NCBI GenBank assembly: GCA_020205615.1
Contig: CM035170.1
Location: 61,927,322 to 61,991,321, forward strand
Source: Panax quinquefolius
Lineage: Eukaryota; Streptophyta; Magnoliopsida; Apiales; Araliaceae
Length of the DNA stretch: 64,000 bases
Direction of reading: 5' to 3'
Position numbers and translations under genes: made by a program
Notes under the pieces: model-generated
What the model was told of the DNA's origin: nothing
Database searches by the model: none
What the model saw: the letters and a program-made list of their open reading frames with translations, nothing else
Shown here: positions 1 to 11,257 of the stretch, one piece after another
How positions within the stretch are numbered: position 1 is the stretch's first letter
Layout of the letters: the number at the start of each line of letters is the position of its first letter

Positions 1-37
1 CCAAATATTAGGATCCGAACAACGGCTCCCTGCGAAA

Positions 38-258
38 TGGGTTAGACTCTCTCTTTAGGATGTATTCTCTCCCTTCTCTCTAGATTTCCGTTTCCTTCCG
101 TCTTCTTCCGTTTTTAACCTTTTTCCTTTTCTAGTCTCCCGCCCATCCTCACCTAACTTATCCGTCCTTACCTAATTTTTTTGTTTTCCTCTTTTAGGTC
201 CTTCCTCTTCCTCCTCCGTTCCCCTCTGTCTCTCTTCCCCTCTCACCGGCCAGCTTCC
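38..258 (+). promoter_or_regulatory. LINE A 5' UTR, pyrimidine-rich, probable internal promoter region
   Basis: The tract runs from TGGGTTAG to the ORF1 ATG and is strongly CT-rich. It contains blocks repeated in the other LINEs (CTCTCCCTTCTCTCTA, CCCGCCCATCCTCACC). LINEs normally start transcription from an internal promoter in this region. That role is inferred from the family and from conservation across LINEs A, B, C and D. I see no clear TATA box. Confidence 0.5.
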
Positions 259-2194
259 ATGGTTGACCATTCTCACCTTTTTGCTGGTAACTCGACCAGT
301 AGCACTTCGAGAGACATGTTTGTGGAGTTTGGGGTTTCTAGACCTATTTCTCCTTCTGTTGAAGTATCTGCTATGGCAGAATCAGCCCCCTCACCTGTTA
401 TGGTCCCGGTTGATGCTGAGGCTTCCTCAGACTCTGAGGCTAATAGTGTGGCAGATGATAGTATTGGAGCTCATCTCGGGTCTTTTATGTCTGAAATTTT
501 CAAGGCAGCTCAAATCTTGTCGCATCAAGGACGGATTGATGCAGCTGATGAACGTAAGAAGAGTAACATTCTCATGAACTTTATCTTAGCTCAAGGATTC
601 TCTGCTCAACATATTAATGATTATGCTAGTAAAGGTAAATCTATTAGACAAGTTGATGAGCATGATATGGTCGTCAAAGGTCCCCCTAGAGTTTCTTGCT
701 CTGAGAATGTAGCCTCTGGTTTGGTTGCTAGTCCTGGTTCCCCCTTGGCTTCGGGGGCGAGGGTGGTGTGCTTGGTTCTGGCCCTTCTATTAGCCCAGCT
801 AGTTTGGCTGGAACAAAAACTTAGAGCTCTGTTGTGGATATGCCCCCCCCCCCCGAAGTCCTGTTTAAACCTTGAATACTTTCCCCCCTCTCCCTCTTCT
901 AGTGAGAATGGTTCCATTACTATTAAGCCCCCCTCTGAGGTTCTTCAATTAGGGAATATTCTTTGGAACTCTTGTTTGATTGGTAGTTTCGTTCTCACTC
1001 CAGGCTTCCTTTTAAACTTGTGGAAGAAAATGTGCATAAGCTTTGGGATAAGCATAGCCTGTAGAAGATTTTCCTCCAGGATAAAGGATATTTTGTTTTT
1101 AAGTTCTCCTCTCCGGCCGAAAGAGATAATATTCTTGCTCTTGGCCCCTGGTACATCTCTAATAAGCTACTTTATCTCAAACACTGGAAGGAGGGATTGG
1201 ATTTCCAATCTGAATCCTGCACTAAAACCCCTGTCTTGGTGAAATTTCATAATATTCCCATGTCTTATCTATCTGCCCCTGATTTGAGCTACCTTGCTAG
1301 TGGAATAGGGCAGCCTCTATCTGTGGATAAAGTTACTGAAAAACTGGAACCAATGAACTTTGCAAGGATGTGCATTGAAGTCTCTTCTTTTTTTTCTTTT
1401 TTTTTCATGTGGAGTTTTCCAACTGCAGTCGGACTAATCTCCCCACCCCGGACCAGGCTTATGCACAGGCTCGGCCTAAGACATGGCTCCACCCTGAAAC
1501 GTGCGACCTATGGCCACCACGCCCATTTCTGAGTTTTAACAAATGTTGCTAGCGGGGATCGAACTGAAGATGTCTGGGTTGACGACTCGCCCCAATCAAT
1601 CCTTAACCGCTGTGCCAAATGCCGGTGGTTCATTGAAGTCTCTTCTTCCTCTGCCTTTCCTTCCAGTCTGGATGTTGTGGTCCTTAATGAGGAATCTAGG
1701 ACTGAAAAAGTTGTAGTTGTAAAAGTCGAATATCAAAATAAACCTCAGCTCTATTCTCACTGTAAATCCTTTGGGCATTCTCTTCTTCGGTGCCCCTCCG
1801 CCAACTACAAATGGGTTCCTAAACCTACCCCTTCGGAGCCGGATTCTTCGATTCATCATGGAACTTCTTGTGCTATCATCCCGCCAGCCCATACCTATAG
1901 CTTGCCTTCAGATAGCTGGACTTTGGTGTCTAAAGGTCCCAAGCTTGCTGGCTCCTCAACTTCCCCCCTCCCCTCTGTGTTGCCTAGCCCGAACTCTTTT
2001 AACCTTATCGCGCCCTCAGATGGTTTTTCAGATACAGATACCACTCCTCCGCCCAACCCCTTATGACCAAGTTAAGACAAATCGATGAGAAGGATGTCCG
2101 TGACCTTAAGCATAAGGCCAAAACTTCTGCTGATATAGGCCAAGTTTCTAAGAAAAAGATTAAAGGAGGGGGGAGCCTCAGGTCCCCTACTTAA
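259..2194 (+). pseudogene. LINE A ORF1 (nucleic-acid-binding protein with DUF4283-like region and zinc knuckle)
   Basis: In plant LINEs ORF1 encodes an RNA-binding protein that packages the transcript with ORF2. The start is the ATG in a good CCATGG context, giving MVDHSHLFAGN, shared with LINEs B, C and D. The DUF4283-like region lies at about 900-1380 and resumes at 1631. The knuckle is at 1750-1797, but its first cysteine is tyrosine (YSHC instead of CSHC), a TGT to TAT change. Reading is broken by a frameshift near 755 that the C-run near 843-853 compensates, another near 990, the SINE at 1390-1630, and one more just before the end. The true stop, by alignment to LINE B, is TAA 2192-2194, sixteen bases before ORF2. 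Confidence 0.8.
1390..1630 (-). mobile_element. SINE-1, tRNA-derived SINE inserted in ORF1 of LINE A
   Basis: On the minus strand the element begins at 1630. It has a pol III box A-like TGGCACAGCGGTTAAGG (1601-1617) and a box B-like AGTTCGATCCC (1555-1565), then a tRNA-unrelated body ending in an interrupted poly-A (poly-T on the plus strand, 1388-1405). A perfect 17-bp target-site duplication, CATTGAAGTCTCTTCTT, flanks it at 1373-1389 and 1631-1647. Removing one repeat restores the ORF1 match to the other LINEs. Three further copies lie in this window. I do not recognise the family name. Confidence 0.9.
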
Positions 2195-2210
2195 ATTTTT
2201 TCCTATCTTT

Positions 2211-5200
2211 ATGTTATCTTTTTGCTCTATGAATATTAGAGGTGTTAATAAGTCTCCCAAGTAGGCTAGTGTCCAGACTCTCATTGTTAAACATAGTCTC
2301 TCTTTTGTAGGTCTTATAGAGACTAGGGTCAAGTGCACTAAGGCCATTGCAATCTCAAAGTCTATCTGTAAACACTGGGAATGGAATTTTAATTATGACT
2401 TTCATAATAATGGTAGAATTTGGGTGGGTTGGGACCCTATATTTTGGAAAGTCAATATAATATCTTTGTCTTCTCAATTTATACACTATTTTATCTCCTC
2501 TATCAGTCTTGATTCCCAATTTTTTGTCACTATTATCTATAGGCTCAACACTCCTACTGAGAGGAAGGCTTTGTGGAAGGATCTTCGAGATCTTGCTCAG
2601 AACATAAACCTGCCTTGGTCTCTTCTGGGTGATTTTAATGTTGTCCAATCTCTATCTGAAATCAATGAAGGTGCTATCTCTTGGGATTATAGCATGCAAG
2701 ACTTCAAAGACCTTATCTCTGATTTATCGTTGGTGGACATGTGAGCCTCTGGTCCTCTCCTCACTTGGTGGGACTCTCAGTTAGCTAATCCGACCTACAA
2801 AAAGCTGGACAGAGCAATGGTTAATCACTTATGGCTGGATTTGTTCCCTTCTTCTCAGGCCTTTTTTACTCCTCACGAGCTTTCTGACCATTGCCATGTG
2901 TTGGTTAATCTTGGTCTGATCCTTCCCCGCCTTCCGAAGCCATTCCAGTTTTTCAATTTCATGGCTGGGTTAGAAAATTTCATGGATGTTGTCGAATATG
3001 CTTGGAATACTCCTGCCTTTGGGGACCCGTTGCAAATCCTTTCGGGTAAGCTCAGGGCTGTCAAGAAGGCCTTAATATGCTTGAATCGTGTTAATGGTAA
3101 TCTTTCTTCCAATGTTGAAAAATCTAGAGCTCTTCTTCATGCTACGCAGCAGGCTATTACTTTAAACCCTACAGATCCTATCCTCCTCTCTCTCCAGCAG
3201 TCCCAATCGGCTTCCCTTTGGGCTGACCTTTTATGTGAAGAAAAGTTTCTGAAACATAAGTCTAGGATCCAATGGCTTAAGGAAGGGGACAAGAATACTG
3301 GGTTCTTCCAGAACCAAATCAAGAACAGATGGAACCATAATAAAATCCTATCTATTGAAAATGCTGTGGGGGATTTGTGTTATGGTCACTCGGCTGTCCA
3401 AGGTATTGCTGTCGACCATTTTCGCTCATTGCTGGGTAGTCCTGCTGTTGATCAAGCTTTCCCGGACCTGGAATTTGTGGTCTCTTCCAAGATATCATCT
3501 CAACAAGCTCTATTATTCTGGATCGGGATGTTACTGATGAGGAGATTCTTAACACTTTGAAGCACATGAAAAAGAATAAGAGTCCGGGCCCGGATGGTTT
3601 TAATGTTAACTTTTTTATTCTTACTTGGGATATTGTGGGCCCGGTCTTCATTGTTGCCATTCAATCTTTTTTCCGTCAAGGATGCCTCCTCAGAGGCACT
3701 AATGCTACGGCCATTGCTCTCGTTCCCAAAACTGCCAGCCCTTCTTCCATGAATGACTACAGACCAATATCTTGTTATAATACCACATATAAATGCATTT
3801 CTAAGATTATTGCCTCGCGTCTCATGGGTATCCTTCCTTCTATCATTTCACCAAACCAAGTTACTTTTATAAAAGGTAGAAGGATCGGTGACAACATTCT
3901 TCTTGCTCAAGAACGCTTCAGGAATTATCATAGACCATACGGGCCACCTAGATGTGCTCTGAAAATTGATTTTAGGAAAGCTTTTGACTCCATCTCTTGG
4001 AATTTCCTAATGGCTGTTCTTCGCTCCTTTAACTTTCCCCCGAAATTCCTATTCTGGGTTAAAGCTTGCATTACCTCTACTACCTTCTCTGTCAAGGTCA
4101 ATGGTGCTTTATGTGGTTATTTCAAAGGATACAATGGGCTTAGACAAGGGGACCCTCTTTCACCTTATCTTTTTGTCATTATCTTGGAAGTTCTATCCCT
4201 TATGCTTTCTAGAGCATCTAAGCTTCCCTCCTTTCATTATCATTGGAAGACAGATGCCCTCTCCCTCACTCATCTCTGTTTCGCGGATGATCTAATCATC
4301 TTCTGCCGTGGAGACATTGGCTCTGTTAATACCATCAAAAATTGCCTGGATCTGTTCTCCTCCCAGTCTGGCCTGTGTATTAATGCCTCGAAGAGCATGT
4401 GCTTTCTTTCCCATGTTCCCCCTGACACTAGTGATGATATCCTGTCTTCTCTGGGATTCCAGTTGGGTTCCTTTCCTATAAAATTTCTTAGGGTGCTGTT
4501 AATCACAGCCAAACTTAGTCTTGCAGACTGCCAACCCCTCCTTGACAAGCTGAAGTCCAGAATTACTTCTTAGACCAATTGTTTCATCTCTTATGCTGGT
4601 AGATTGCAATTGATCAAATCGGTTATTCACTCTATCCAAGCCTATTGGTCAGCCCACTTTATACTCCCTGCTTCTGCTATTAATGATGTGAAATCTTCCA
4701 TGTCCAGATTCCTCTGGAAAGGGCCTTCTATGGGTAAATCTGACGCTAAAGTTGCTTGGAGCAAAATTTGTCTCCCATTTGCCGAAGGTGGGTTGGCTAT
4801 CAAGAACCTTGAAGAGTGGAACAAAGCTCATATTTTGTTGCATCTATGGCAAATCATATCTCCCTCCTCCACCTCCTTCTGGGCAAAGTGGGTGCGTGTT
4901 GTCCATCTCAAAAACAAATACTTCTAGATAATGCCTATTCCCTTGGATTGTTCTTGGATCTGGAGAAAAGTTCTCAAGCTCAGTCCTACTGCTTGCAGAT
5001 ACATCTCCTTTTCTATTGGTAATGGTGCTTGTACTAGCCTTTGGTTTGATCCATGGCTGGGTCATTCTCCTCTAGCTTCTTCTATCCATTCTCCCTTGAT
5101 TCTAAACTCTGGCCTTGGGCCGGCGACCTCTGTTATCCAAATCATCTCTAACTCAAACTAGGTTCTTCCAGCTTCAAACCATAATGATCTTATAGAATTT

Positions 5201-5833
5201 AGGAATTCTTTTGACATGTCCAGAATATGTAATTCTGATGCTCAGGATACTCTTATTTGGGATGGCACTAAGGCTAAGGACATTAAAACGTCTACTTTCT
5301 GGTGTTCCATCCGTAAAGTTGGTTTAAATGTGGGGTGGTTTAAAATGGTCTGGCATAATATGGTGCCACCTCGGTACTCTTTCCATCTTTGGCTCGCTTT
5401 TCACAAGGGGCTTCAGATAATTGACAGACTTATTATGTTTGGTATGGAAGTGAATCCCTTTTATGTCCTCTGCTCTACAGAAAGGGAAACATTTCAGCAC
5501 CTCTTCTTCCAATGTAGATTTTCTTTTCAGCTTCTGGTCGCTATCCTCAAACGATGTGGTTGGCGTGGGATGAACCGAAGCTGGACCTCAATTACTGAGT
5601 TTCTTTGTCATTTCTCTGGCCCTAGTCTCAAACATGGATTACTTATTTTTGGCTTTGCTACTGTTGTGTATCAGATTTGGCAGGAGTGTAATACTAGGAT
5701 CTTCTCCAACAAGGCTACGCCTGTTCGGGTCATTCTTCGGGATCTCATCCATATCATCAAATGCCGTCTCAACACTTATGCTAGATTCCAAAAGCTTAAG
5801 TCTTTGGCCTGTTACCATCATTTGGTGCTCTAA
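2211..5833 (+). pseudogene. LINE A ORF2 (endonuclease / reverse transcriptase / zf-RVT)
   Basis: ORF2 of LINEs nicks DNA and primes reverse transcription there. The start is the ATG giving MLSFCSMNIRG. The APE-type endonuclease motifs are visible in order: MNIRG, LIETR, LLGDFN, LSDHC (2229-2900). The reverse transcriptase follows with SPGPDGFNVNFF, LRQGDPLSPYLF and CFADD (3585-4290). Last comes a C-terminal finger with CX2C and HLFFQC (about 5450-5515). It is disabled by stops at 2262 (TAG), 2742 (TGA), 4571, 4925 and 5159 (all TAG) and a frameshift near 3515. LINE C has sense codons at all five stop positions. The natural end is the stop at 5831-5833 after HLVL. Confidence 0.85.
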
Positions 5834-6760
5834 AAATTTTAACTTTTGGATGCATGGCCTAGCAGATTCTCCTCAGAGTGGTCTTGAGTGTGATGGTTCT
5901 TCGAAAAGTGGTATTTTGGCCTTCTTTGAGAGGGGCAGTAAGGTCAGCTTCTTCCATATCATCGGCCAGGATTGGTCTTCGAGCTTTGAGAGGCTATGGC
6001 TAGAGGGTTTCGTAGAGTTCGCCTCGGTCAGAGTCTTCATAGAGTGCACTTCGGCCTCGGTTGAGTCGGGTTCCAGCGATTGTTACTTCGAATAGTGAGC
6101 TTTGGCATTGTATGGGTTCTCTTCTTATAGTGGGGTTTGGTTTTCATTCTTCCAGTTCGGCCAAATACTTCTAGTTCGTAGAGTAGGGCCTTGGTCTTCG
6201 AGCAATGCTCGTAGAGTACGCCTTGGTCGTAAAGTGTTACTTCCAGTTCATAGAGTGGGGGTTGCCTCTATATAGTGTGATGGTTCTTCGTATATTCGTG
6301 TTTTGGCCTGAGTGGATCATTTTCATGGAGTGGGGTTTGGTCTTTGGCCAGTTTCTTCCAGTTGGGCAAACTTCTTCCTGATTGTAGAATGGGGCTTTTG
6401 TCTTCGAGCTTTGGGAGGCTTCGGCTATAGGGCTTCGGATGGCTTATGTCGAGTAAATCCTCGTAGTGTGAGCTTCGGCCTTGGCTGGGTCTTCATAGAG
6501 TCGGGTTCGACTGTGTCTTCGTAGAGTTCACTTCGGTACAGGTTGGGTCTTCGCAGTGTGAACCTCGATATTGCTAGGTCTTCTGTTTGTAGAATGCGCT
6601 TCGGCCTTGGCTGGGTCTTTGTAGTATGGGCTTCTAGTGGTTCTTCATAGAGTTCGCTTTGCCCTAGTCTGGGTCTTCGAGTGGGTCTTCGTAGAGTGAG
6701 CTTCGGCCTTGGAGAGGCAACTGGCTCAGGTGGATCCGTGTTCGGGCGCCTTCTTATTCC
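5834..6760 (+). repeat. LINE A 3' UTR minisatellite, degenerate GTAGAGTG/CTTCGGCC units
   Basis: The 3' UTR is built from irregular repeats of CTTCGTAGAGTGGG-like and CTTCGGCCTTGG-like words, spaced roughly 20 to 45 bases apart. The same words, in different number and order, fill the 3' UTR of LINEs B, C, F, G and H and of the fragments at 40981-43301 and 43761-44676. The tract is not coding, although long spurious reading frames occur in it. Confidence 0.8.
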
Positions 6761-6820
6761 TCTATTATGTATTGTTCCGTTTCTTTTGGCAGTGGCCTGT
6801 ATGCTTTAACTAGTCTTTAC

Positions 6821-6844
6821 ACCATAGGGCATGTCCTATGTTGT
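6821..6844 (+). other. LINE A 3'-terminal stem-loop
   Basis: CACCATAGG, a six-base loop GCATGT, then CCTATGTTG, with one mismatch in a 9-bp stem. It lies about 85 bases before the A tail. Seven other copies of this hairpin occur at the same place in related LINEs. In some LINE groups a 3' stem-loop is recognised by the reverse transcriptase; that role is inferred here. Confidence 0.75.
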
Positions 6845-6930
6845 TTCTGATATTTCTGGTTGGATCTTTCGCATGCGGTTTTGTAACTCCAATTTTCTTT
6901 ATTTCAGTCTAAATTTAATCAAAAAATAAA

Positions 6931-9430
6931 AATCCTTTCCATTAATAACTCTTCTGGTGAACTGGTTTAGGGGCAGGAGGAGGTTGAAAATGTTGCCGTG
7001 AACTATTTTAGAGATTTGTTCAACTATCAGCACCTACCTCCTTCAGCTGACTTTGAAAACTTTGGAGTTCTCCTTGCCAAACACATAACTGATTCTCAAG
7101 CTGCCATCCTTTCAGCTCCTATCATAGCTGCTAAGGTATTCAAAGCTCTTATAATGGTATGAAGAGAAACAAGAGTCTAGGCCCGGATGGATTTAACGTG
7201 AACTTCTTTACTCACTGTTGGGACATTGTTGGTGAAGACTACACCAAAGCTGTTCTATTCTTTTTCTCTTCCTGTCGAATGCCAAGAGGTATAAATTCAA
7301 CTGCCATTGCTCTTATCCCAAAGTGCTCCAATCCCTCTCTCATGTCTGATTTCAGACCAATATCATTTTGCAATACAATATACAAGTGCATCTCAAAAAT
7401 TCTTGCTGACAAACTTAAATTGGTCCTTCCCTCTATCATTGATAAGGCACAATCTGCTTTCATCCAAGGCAGAAGTATAGGTGACAACATCTTCCTTGCC
7501 CAGGAGCGATTCCAAAATTATCACAGGAAACCTGGTCCTCATAGATATGCCTTAAAAATTGATTTAAGGAAAGCTTTTGACATAGTGAATTGGGATTTCT
7601 TAATGGGCACCCTTAAATCCTTCCATTTTCCCACTCAATTTATCGATTGGATTTACCCCTGCATTTCCACTGCTATGTTTTCTGTCAAGGTAAATGGTTC
7701 CCTTGCTGGATTCTTAAGTAGTACCCGAGGCCTAAGGCAAGGTGATCCTCTTTCCCCTTACCTGTTTGTGCTAGTAATGGAAATTCTCTCCCTTAAACTC
7801 AACTGGGGTTCAAAACAATCTGGGTTTCTTCACCACTGGCGCACTAAAGCCAGTGACATCTCTCATCTCCTTTTTGCTGATGACATCTTAATTTTCTACC
7901 ATGCTAACCTTCAAACCATCTCCATCATACATTCATTTATCCATTCCTTCTCTCTCTTCTCTGGTCTCATTCCCAATATTCAAAAGAGTCAGTGTTTTCT
8001 AGCCTGCGAAGACCCGGAAACAAAATCATCCATTTTATCCTTTCTGGGCTTCACTCATGGTACCTTTCCCACCAGATTTTTGGGTGTCCCCCTCATCTCT
8101 TCTAAGCTTTCATACCAAGATTGTATTCCTCTAATCCATAGAATCACTCAAAGAGTCTCCTCATGGACTGCTACTGCTCTTGCTTATTCTGGTAGGGTCT
8201 AACTCATTAAATTCGTGCTCTTCGCAATTCAATCGTATTGGAGTAATCATTTCCTACTGCCTAAAGCAGTCATTAGAGCCATTCAATCTATTCTCAGTCG
8301 TTTTCTTTGGAAAGGCACCTCTCTTACTCCCTATGGTGCAAAGGTTGCATGGCATAACATCTCACTCCCTACCGAGGAAGGAGGTCTGGGCATTAAAAAC
8401 CTCTTGGACTGGAATAAAGCTCTACATTTATTACACCTATCCCATGTCTTCCAGATTAACACTAAATCAATATGGGCTAAGTGGGTGCAGACCACTGTTA
8501 TTCTTGGGAAATCTGTTTGGCAAGCACAAATACCCACTGATTGTTCGTGCATCTGGAGACAACTTCTAAAGCTCAGCTCTCGCTTTCTTGACATCTTAGA
8601 TACGTTGTTGGCTCGGAGAAAATTTCAATCTCGAGTACGATCCTCGCTCAATGGTTCGCCATCAACCCCAAAGTACATTCTTGATCTCAAATTCAGCCTA
8701 ACTGCCTCAACCACGATCGTGGGACATTATGAATAACACCTCCGGCACCTCCCCTATCAAACCATCATGAGGTGATTCTCTTACGGAAACTAGTACAATC
8801 TGCTCCCTTTCCCTCTGCATCAATGGATCAGATCTTTTGGGACTCAATGGATGTTTGTTACATCAAAGCAAGACACATTTGGGAAAGCATCGAAATTAGG
8901 AAATAGACTATTCATTGGCACACACCCTCGGCATAAACTGCATGTCTTGAGATACTCTTTCATGCTCTAGCTTGGATTTCATGGAAAGCTCCAAACAAAT
9001 GACATCACTCTAGCCTATACTGAGAAGGACCTTTAATTGTCAGTTATGCAACAAGCATCCTGAAACATTTTCACATCTTTTCTTCATTTGTGAATACTCT
9101 ACTGTTATTATCAAAGCTACGTTTCAACTAGGTGGATGGCTCTCTTTACCCCTGGATTGGACTGGACTCACTGACTTTATATCATCTTTCCAAGGGAGAA
9201 AATTATCAAAATAGATACTCAACCACTCTCTGGCCGTTTCTTTCTTTAAGTTATGGGAAGCAGGAAACAAAAAGCTGCACAATGGGACACTCATTCCTCC
9301 AAGTTGACTTGCTACTGATGTAATTGCTATCATTAAATCTAGATTATCTAATACTAGTCCATCTTTCCTCAAAGCTACAAACATTTGCCAATATTATTGT
9401 AATTGGCTTAGATAATTCTGACTAGATTAT
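6931..9430 (+). pseudogene. LINE E ORF2 fragment (reverse transcriptase and zf-RVT)
   Basis: The reverse transcriptase is readable from about 7159 to 8202, with LGPDGFNVNFF, ALKIDLRKAFD, LRQGDPLSPYLF and LLFADDILIF (the catalytic aspartates are present). It continues to 8736 in another frame with a LINE thumb/connection region (FLWKG, GGLGIKNL). A weaker finger, CQLC followed by HLFFIC, is at about 9035-9105. Upstream the frame is broken near 7148, a TAA ends the long frame at 8200-8202, and after 8736 many small lesions follow. The N-terminal endonuclease is absent because of 5' truncation. It cannot make an active protein. Confidence 0.8.
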
Positions 9431-9586
9431 GTTACACCGTCTGTTCTTTTAAGATATTCTCTTAACTTTAGCTAGATCCTCTATTGATCTGTCTCTAGAT
9501 GATCTAGCTATAGTCTGGGGTATGTCCCTCTACCATTGTATTTTTTGGTTCTGTTTATACAATCACACAAATTTAGCAACAAAAAA
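6931..9586 (+). mobile_element. LINE E, 5'-truncated LINE of the D subfamily
   Basis: The sequence starts abruptly inside ORF2, just upstream of the reverse transcriptase (protein KILSINNSSG), and ends in a 3' UTR finishing CAAATTTAGCAAC plus A-rich tail. Its ORF2 matches LINE D better than LINEs A to C. It has neither the GTAGAGTG minisatellite nor the CACCATAGG hairpin. It abuts the tail of LINE A. The true left part of the element, if any, would be on the far side of LINE A and mostly outside the window. Confidence 0.75.
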
Positions 9587-10875
9587 AAGAAGTATAAGGA
9601 TTTGGAAGCTAAATTTTTATGAACTTTTTGCAAAACATGTTCTAAACTTGAATGTGAGTGTGTTACGTTCTGATATGTCTTAACATATGTCAATATAATT
9701 GGTTATATGGTTAAAGGTAAAATAAGATATTCAAGCATGATTAAAAGAGGAATTTCGAGAAAAAGGACTATATTGGCTAAAGTATAAACGAACTATGTAT
9801 ACACTAAGTTTTGAGCTTAAAAATATGCTCATATGATCTATTATGTGATTATGAAAGCATGATTTAGACTATGCAAACTCATCTTGTATGCTTGAAGAAG
9901 CTTTACTAATAGAGACTTAAAGTTTTGAAAATGAACTTGATAAACTATACATACATTAAGTTGAGAACTTGTAAGTATGTTTTTGATGTCTAACATATAT
10001 GTATATGAAAGTATGATGTGTGGTGGGTAAAGTGGTTTGCATGATTGTTAGCTTAACATGTGAAGTTTTGATTAAATGAAAATGAATAATGACCTATGAT
10101 ATGTTTTGATGAAGGGTTAAATTTAGTTATTCACATCATAACATGTGTGTTGTGCATGATTATTCATATATGTGCAAGACTGGACCATCTGCAGAATCAG
10201 CCATGTCTTGGTTTGCACCAGGAGCAGCACGGCCGCGCCACTCCTTAGTACAAACCAAGCATGGTCACGCCAGTCTGCAGTGAGGTTTCAGTTCTATTAA
10301 TAAATTGAGAACTGATGCATGCGTATATGATTACTTTAATCATACGTGTCCATACATAGTATGCATGTGATAATAAGCATGTTATTGAAAGAATCCTATG
10401 ATGAATTAGTGTTTACCACTTTAAAGTCAATAGTGATTTCAACTATGACATAGTGTGTTAGAAACTAAATGTGTAATGTAATGACACATGTATAGAAGCA
10501 TGGTAGGTGATGATTTGATTCTTGTAAGTGTGGACTCATATTAGTTTACATATAGTAATTGGAAAGTCCGACTTGTTAATGTTAGGTCGTTTCAACGCAA
10601 GTTAATTAAAGCTAGAAATAAATTGTAGCTGAGCAAACAGGCAAGTTTCCTTGAACTTCACTCTTTGATTGTGCAAGTTCCCAATCCGTACTCAAATTTA
10701 TATTGAGCAAGTATTCGAATACTATTTTTATTGTGTTGCAAGTTTCCTAACTTACAAAACTTTGAATTTTGTGTAAGTTTCCTATCTGTCTCATATTGTA
10801 TTTGAGAAGGTTATTGTTGAATTGAAAATTATTCATTTAAGCTTGAACTATATTTCCAAGCATGCTATTAAGTGG
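9587..10875. other. AT-rich non-coding stretch, no gene seen
   Basis: I see no supported gene, RNA gene or known element here. The sequence is AT-rich except for a GC-rich inverted repeat at 10177-10280. Near the right end the word CAAGTTTCC or close variants recurs about every 31-37 bases (10641, 10675, 10708, 10739, 10776). The stretch continues, after the nested insertion at 10876-25351, at 25352. Confidence 0.6.
10177..10280. repeat. GC-rich imperfect inverted repeat
   Basis: CCATGTCTTGGTTTG (10201-10215) pairs with CAAACCAAGCATGG (10251-10264), leaving one bulged base. Outside it, CTGCAGA (10189-10195) can pair with TCTGCAG (10274-10280), and AGACTGG (10177-10183) with CCAGTCT (10270-10276). 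The last two pairings overlap, so they are alternatives. The loop contains CGGCCGCG in an otherwise AT-rich setting. It could be a small foldback element or part of an LTR; I cannot tell which. Confidence 0.6.
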
Positions 10876-10893
10876 TTTAATTACCTTACAATT
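10876..10893. repeat. Left target-site duplication of SINE-2
   Basis: TTTAATTACCTTACAATT at 10876-10893 is repeated exactly at 25334-25351. The pair brackets SINE-2 and everything nested in it, more than 14 kb. It is the outermost layer of the nest. Confidence 0.85.
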
Positions 10894-11257
10894 TTTTTTA
10901 ATCACGTTCTGGTCCTACAGTCATGGTTCATCCACCAGACATGGTCACCCGTCTCCTTAGAAATTAAGGATACAGAGATACGAGCCTATAGAACAGTTTT
11001 TTTTAAGGATCAAGGATGGGTTAGTTTCTCTCTCTAGGATGTGTTCTCTCCCTTCTCTCTAAACTTTCCGTTTCCTTTCCTTCTATTTCCGTTATCTCCC
11101 TCTTTCCTTTTCTGGTGTCCCGCCCATCCTCACCAAACTTATCTGTCTTTACCAAACTTTTCTGTTTTCCTCTTTTAGGTCCATCCCCTCTCTTCCACCC
11201 TCCTTCGTACTCCTCCCTTCCTCCTCCGTACTCCTCAGTCTCTCTTCCCCTCTCGCC

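Larger units (their letters stand above)
38..6930 (+). mobile_element. LINE A, near full-length two-ORF non-LTR retrotransposon
   Basis: A plant L1-type LINE, about 6.9 kb. It has the conserved start TGGGTTAG, a pyrimidine-rich 5' UTR, ORF1 (259-2194), ORF2 (2211-5833), a long repetitive 3' UTR, a terminal stem-loop and the conserved end TTTCAGTCTAAATTTA followed by an A-rich tail. ORF1 is split by a SINE, and both ORFs carry frameshifts or stops, so the copy is dead. The left boundary is set by alignment with the starts of LINEs B, C and D. No target-site duplication can be shown because only 37 bases of left flank are in the window. LINE C is the closest copy. Confidence 0.9.
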
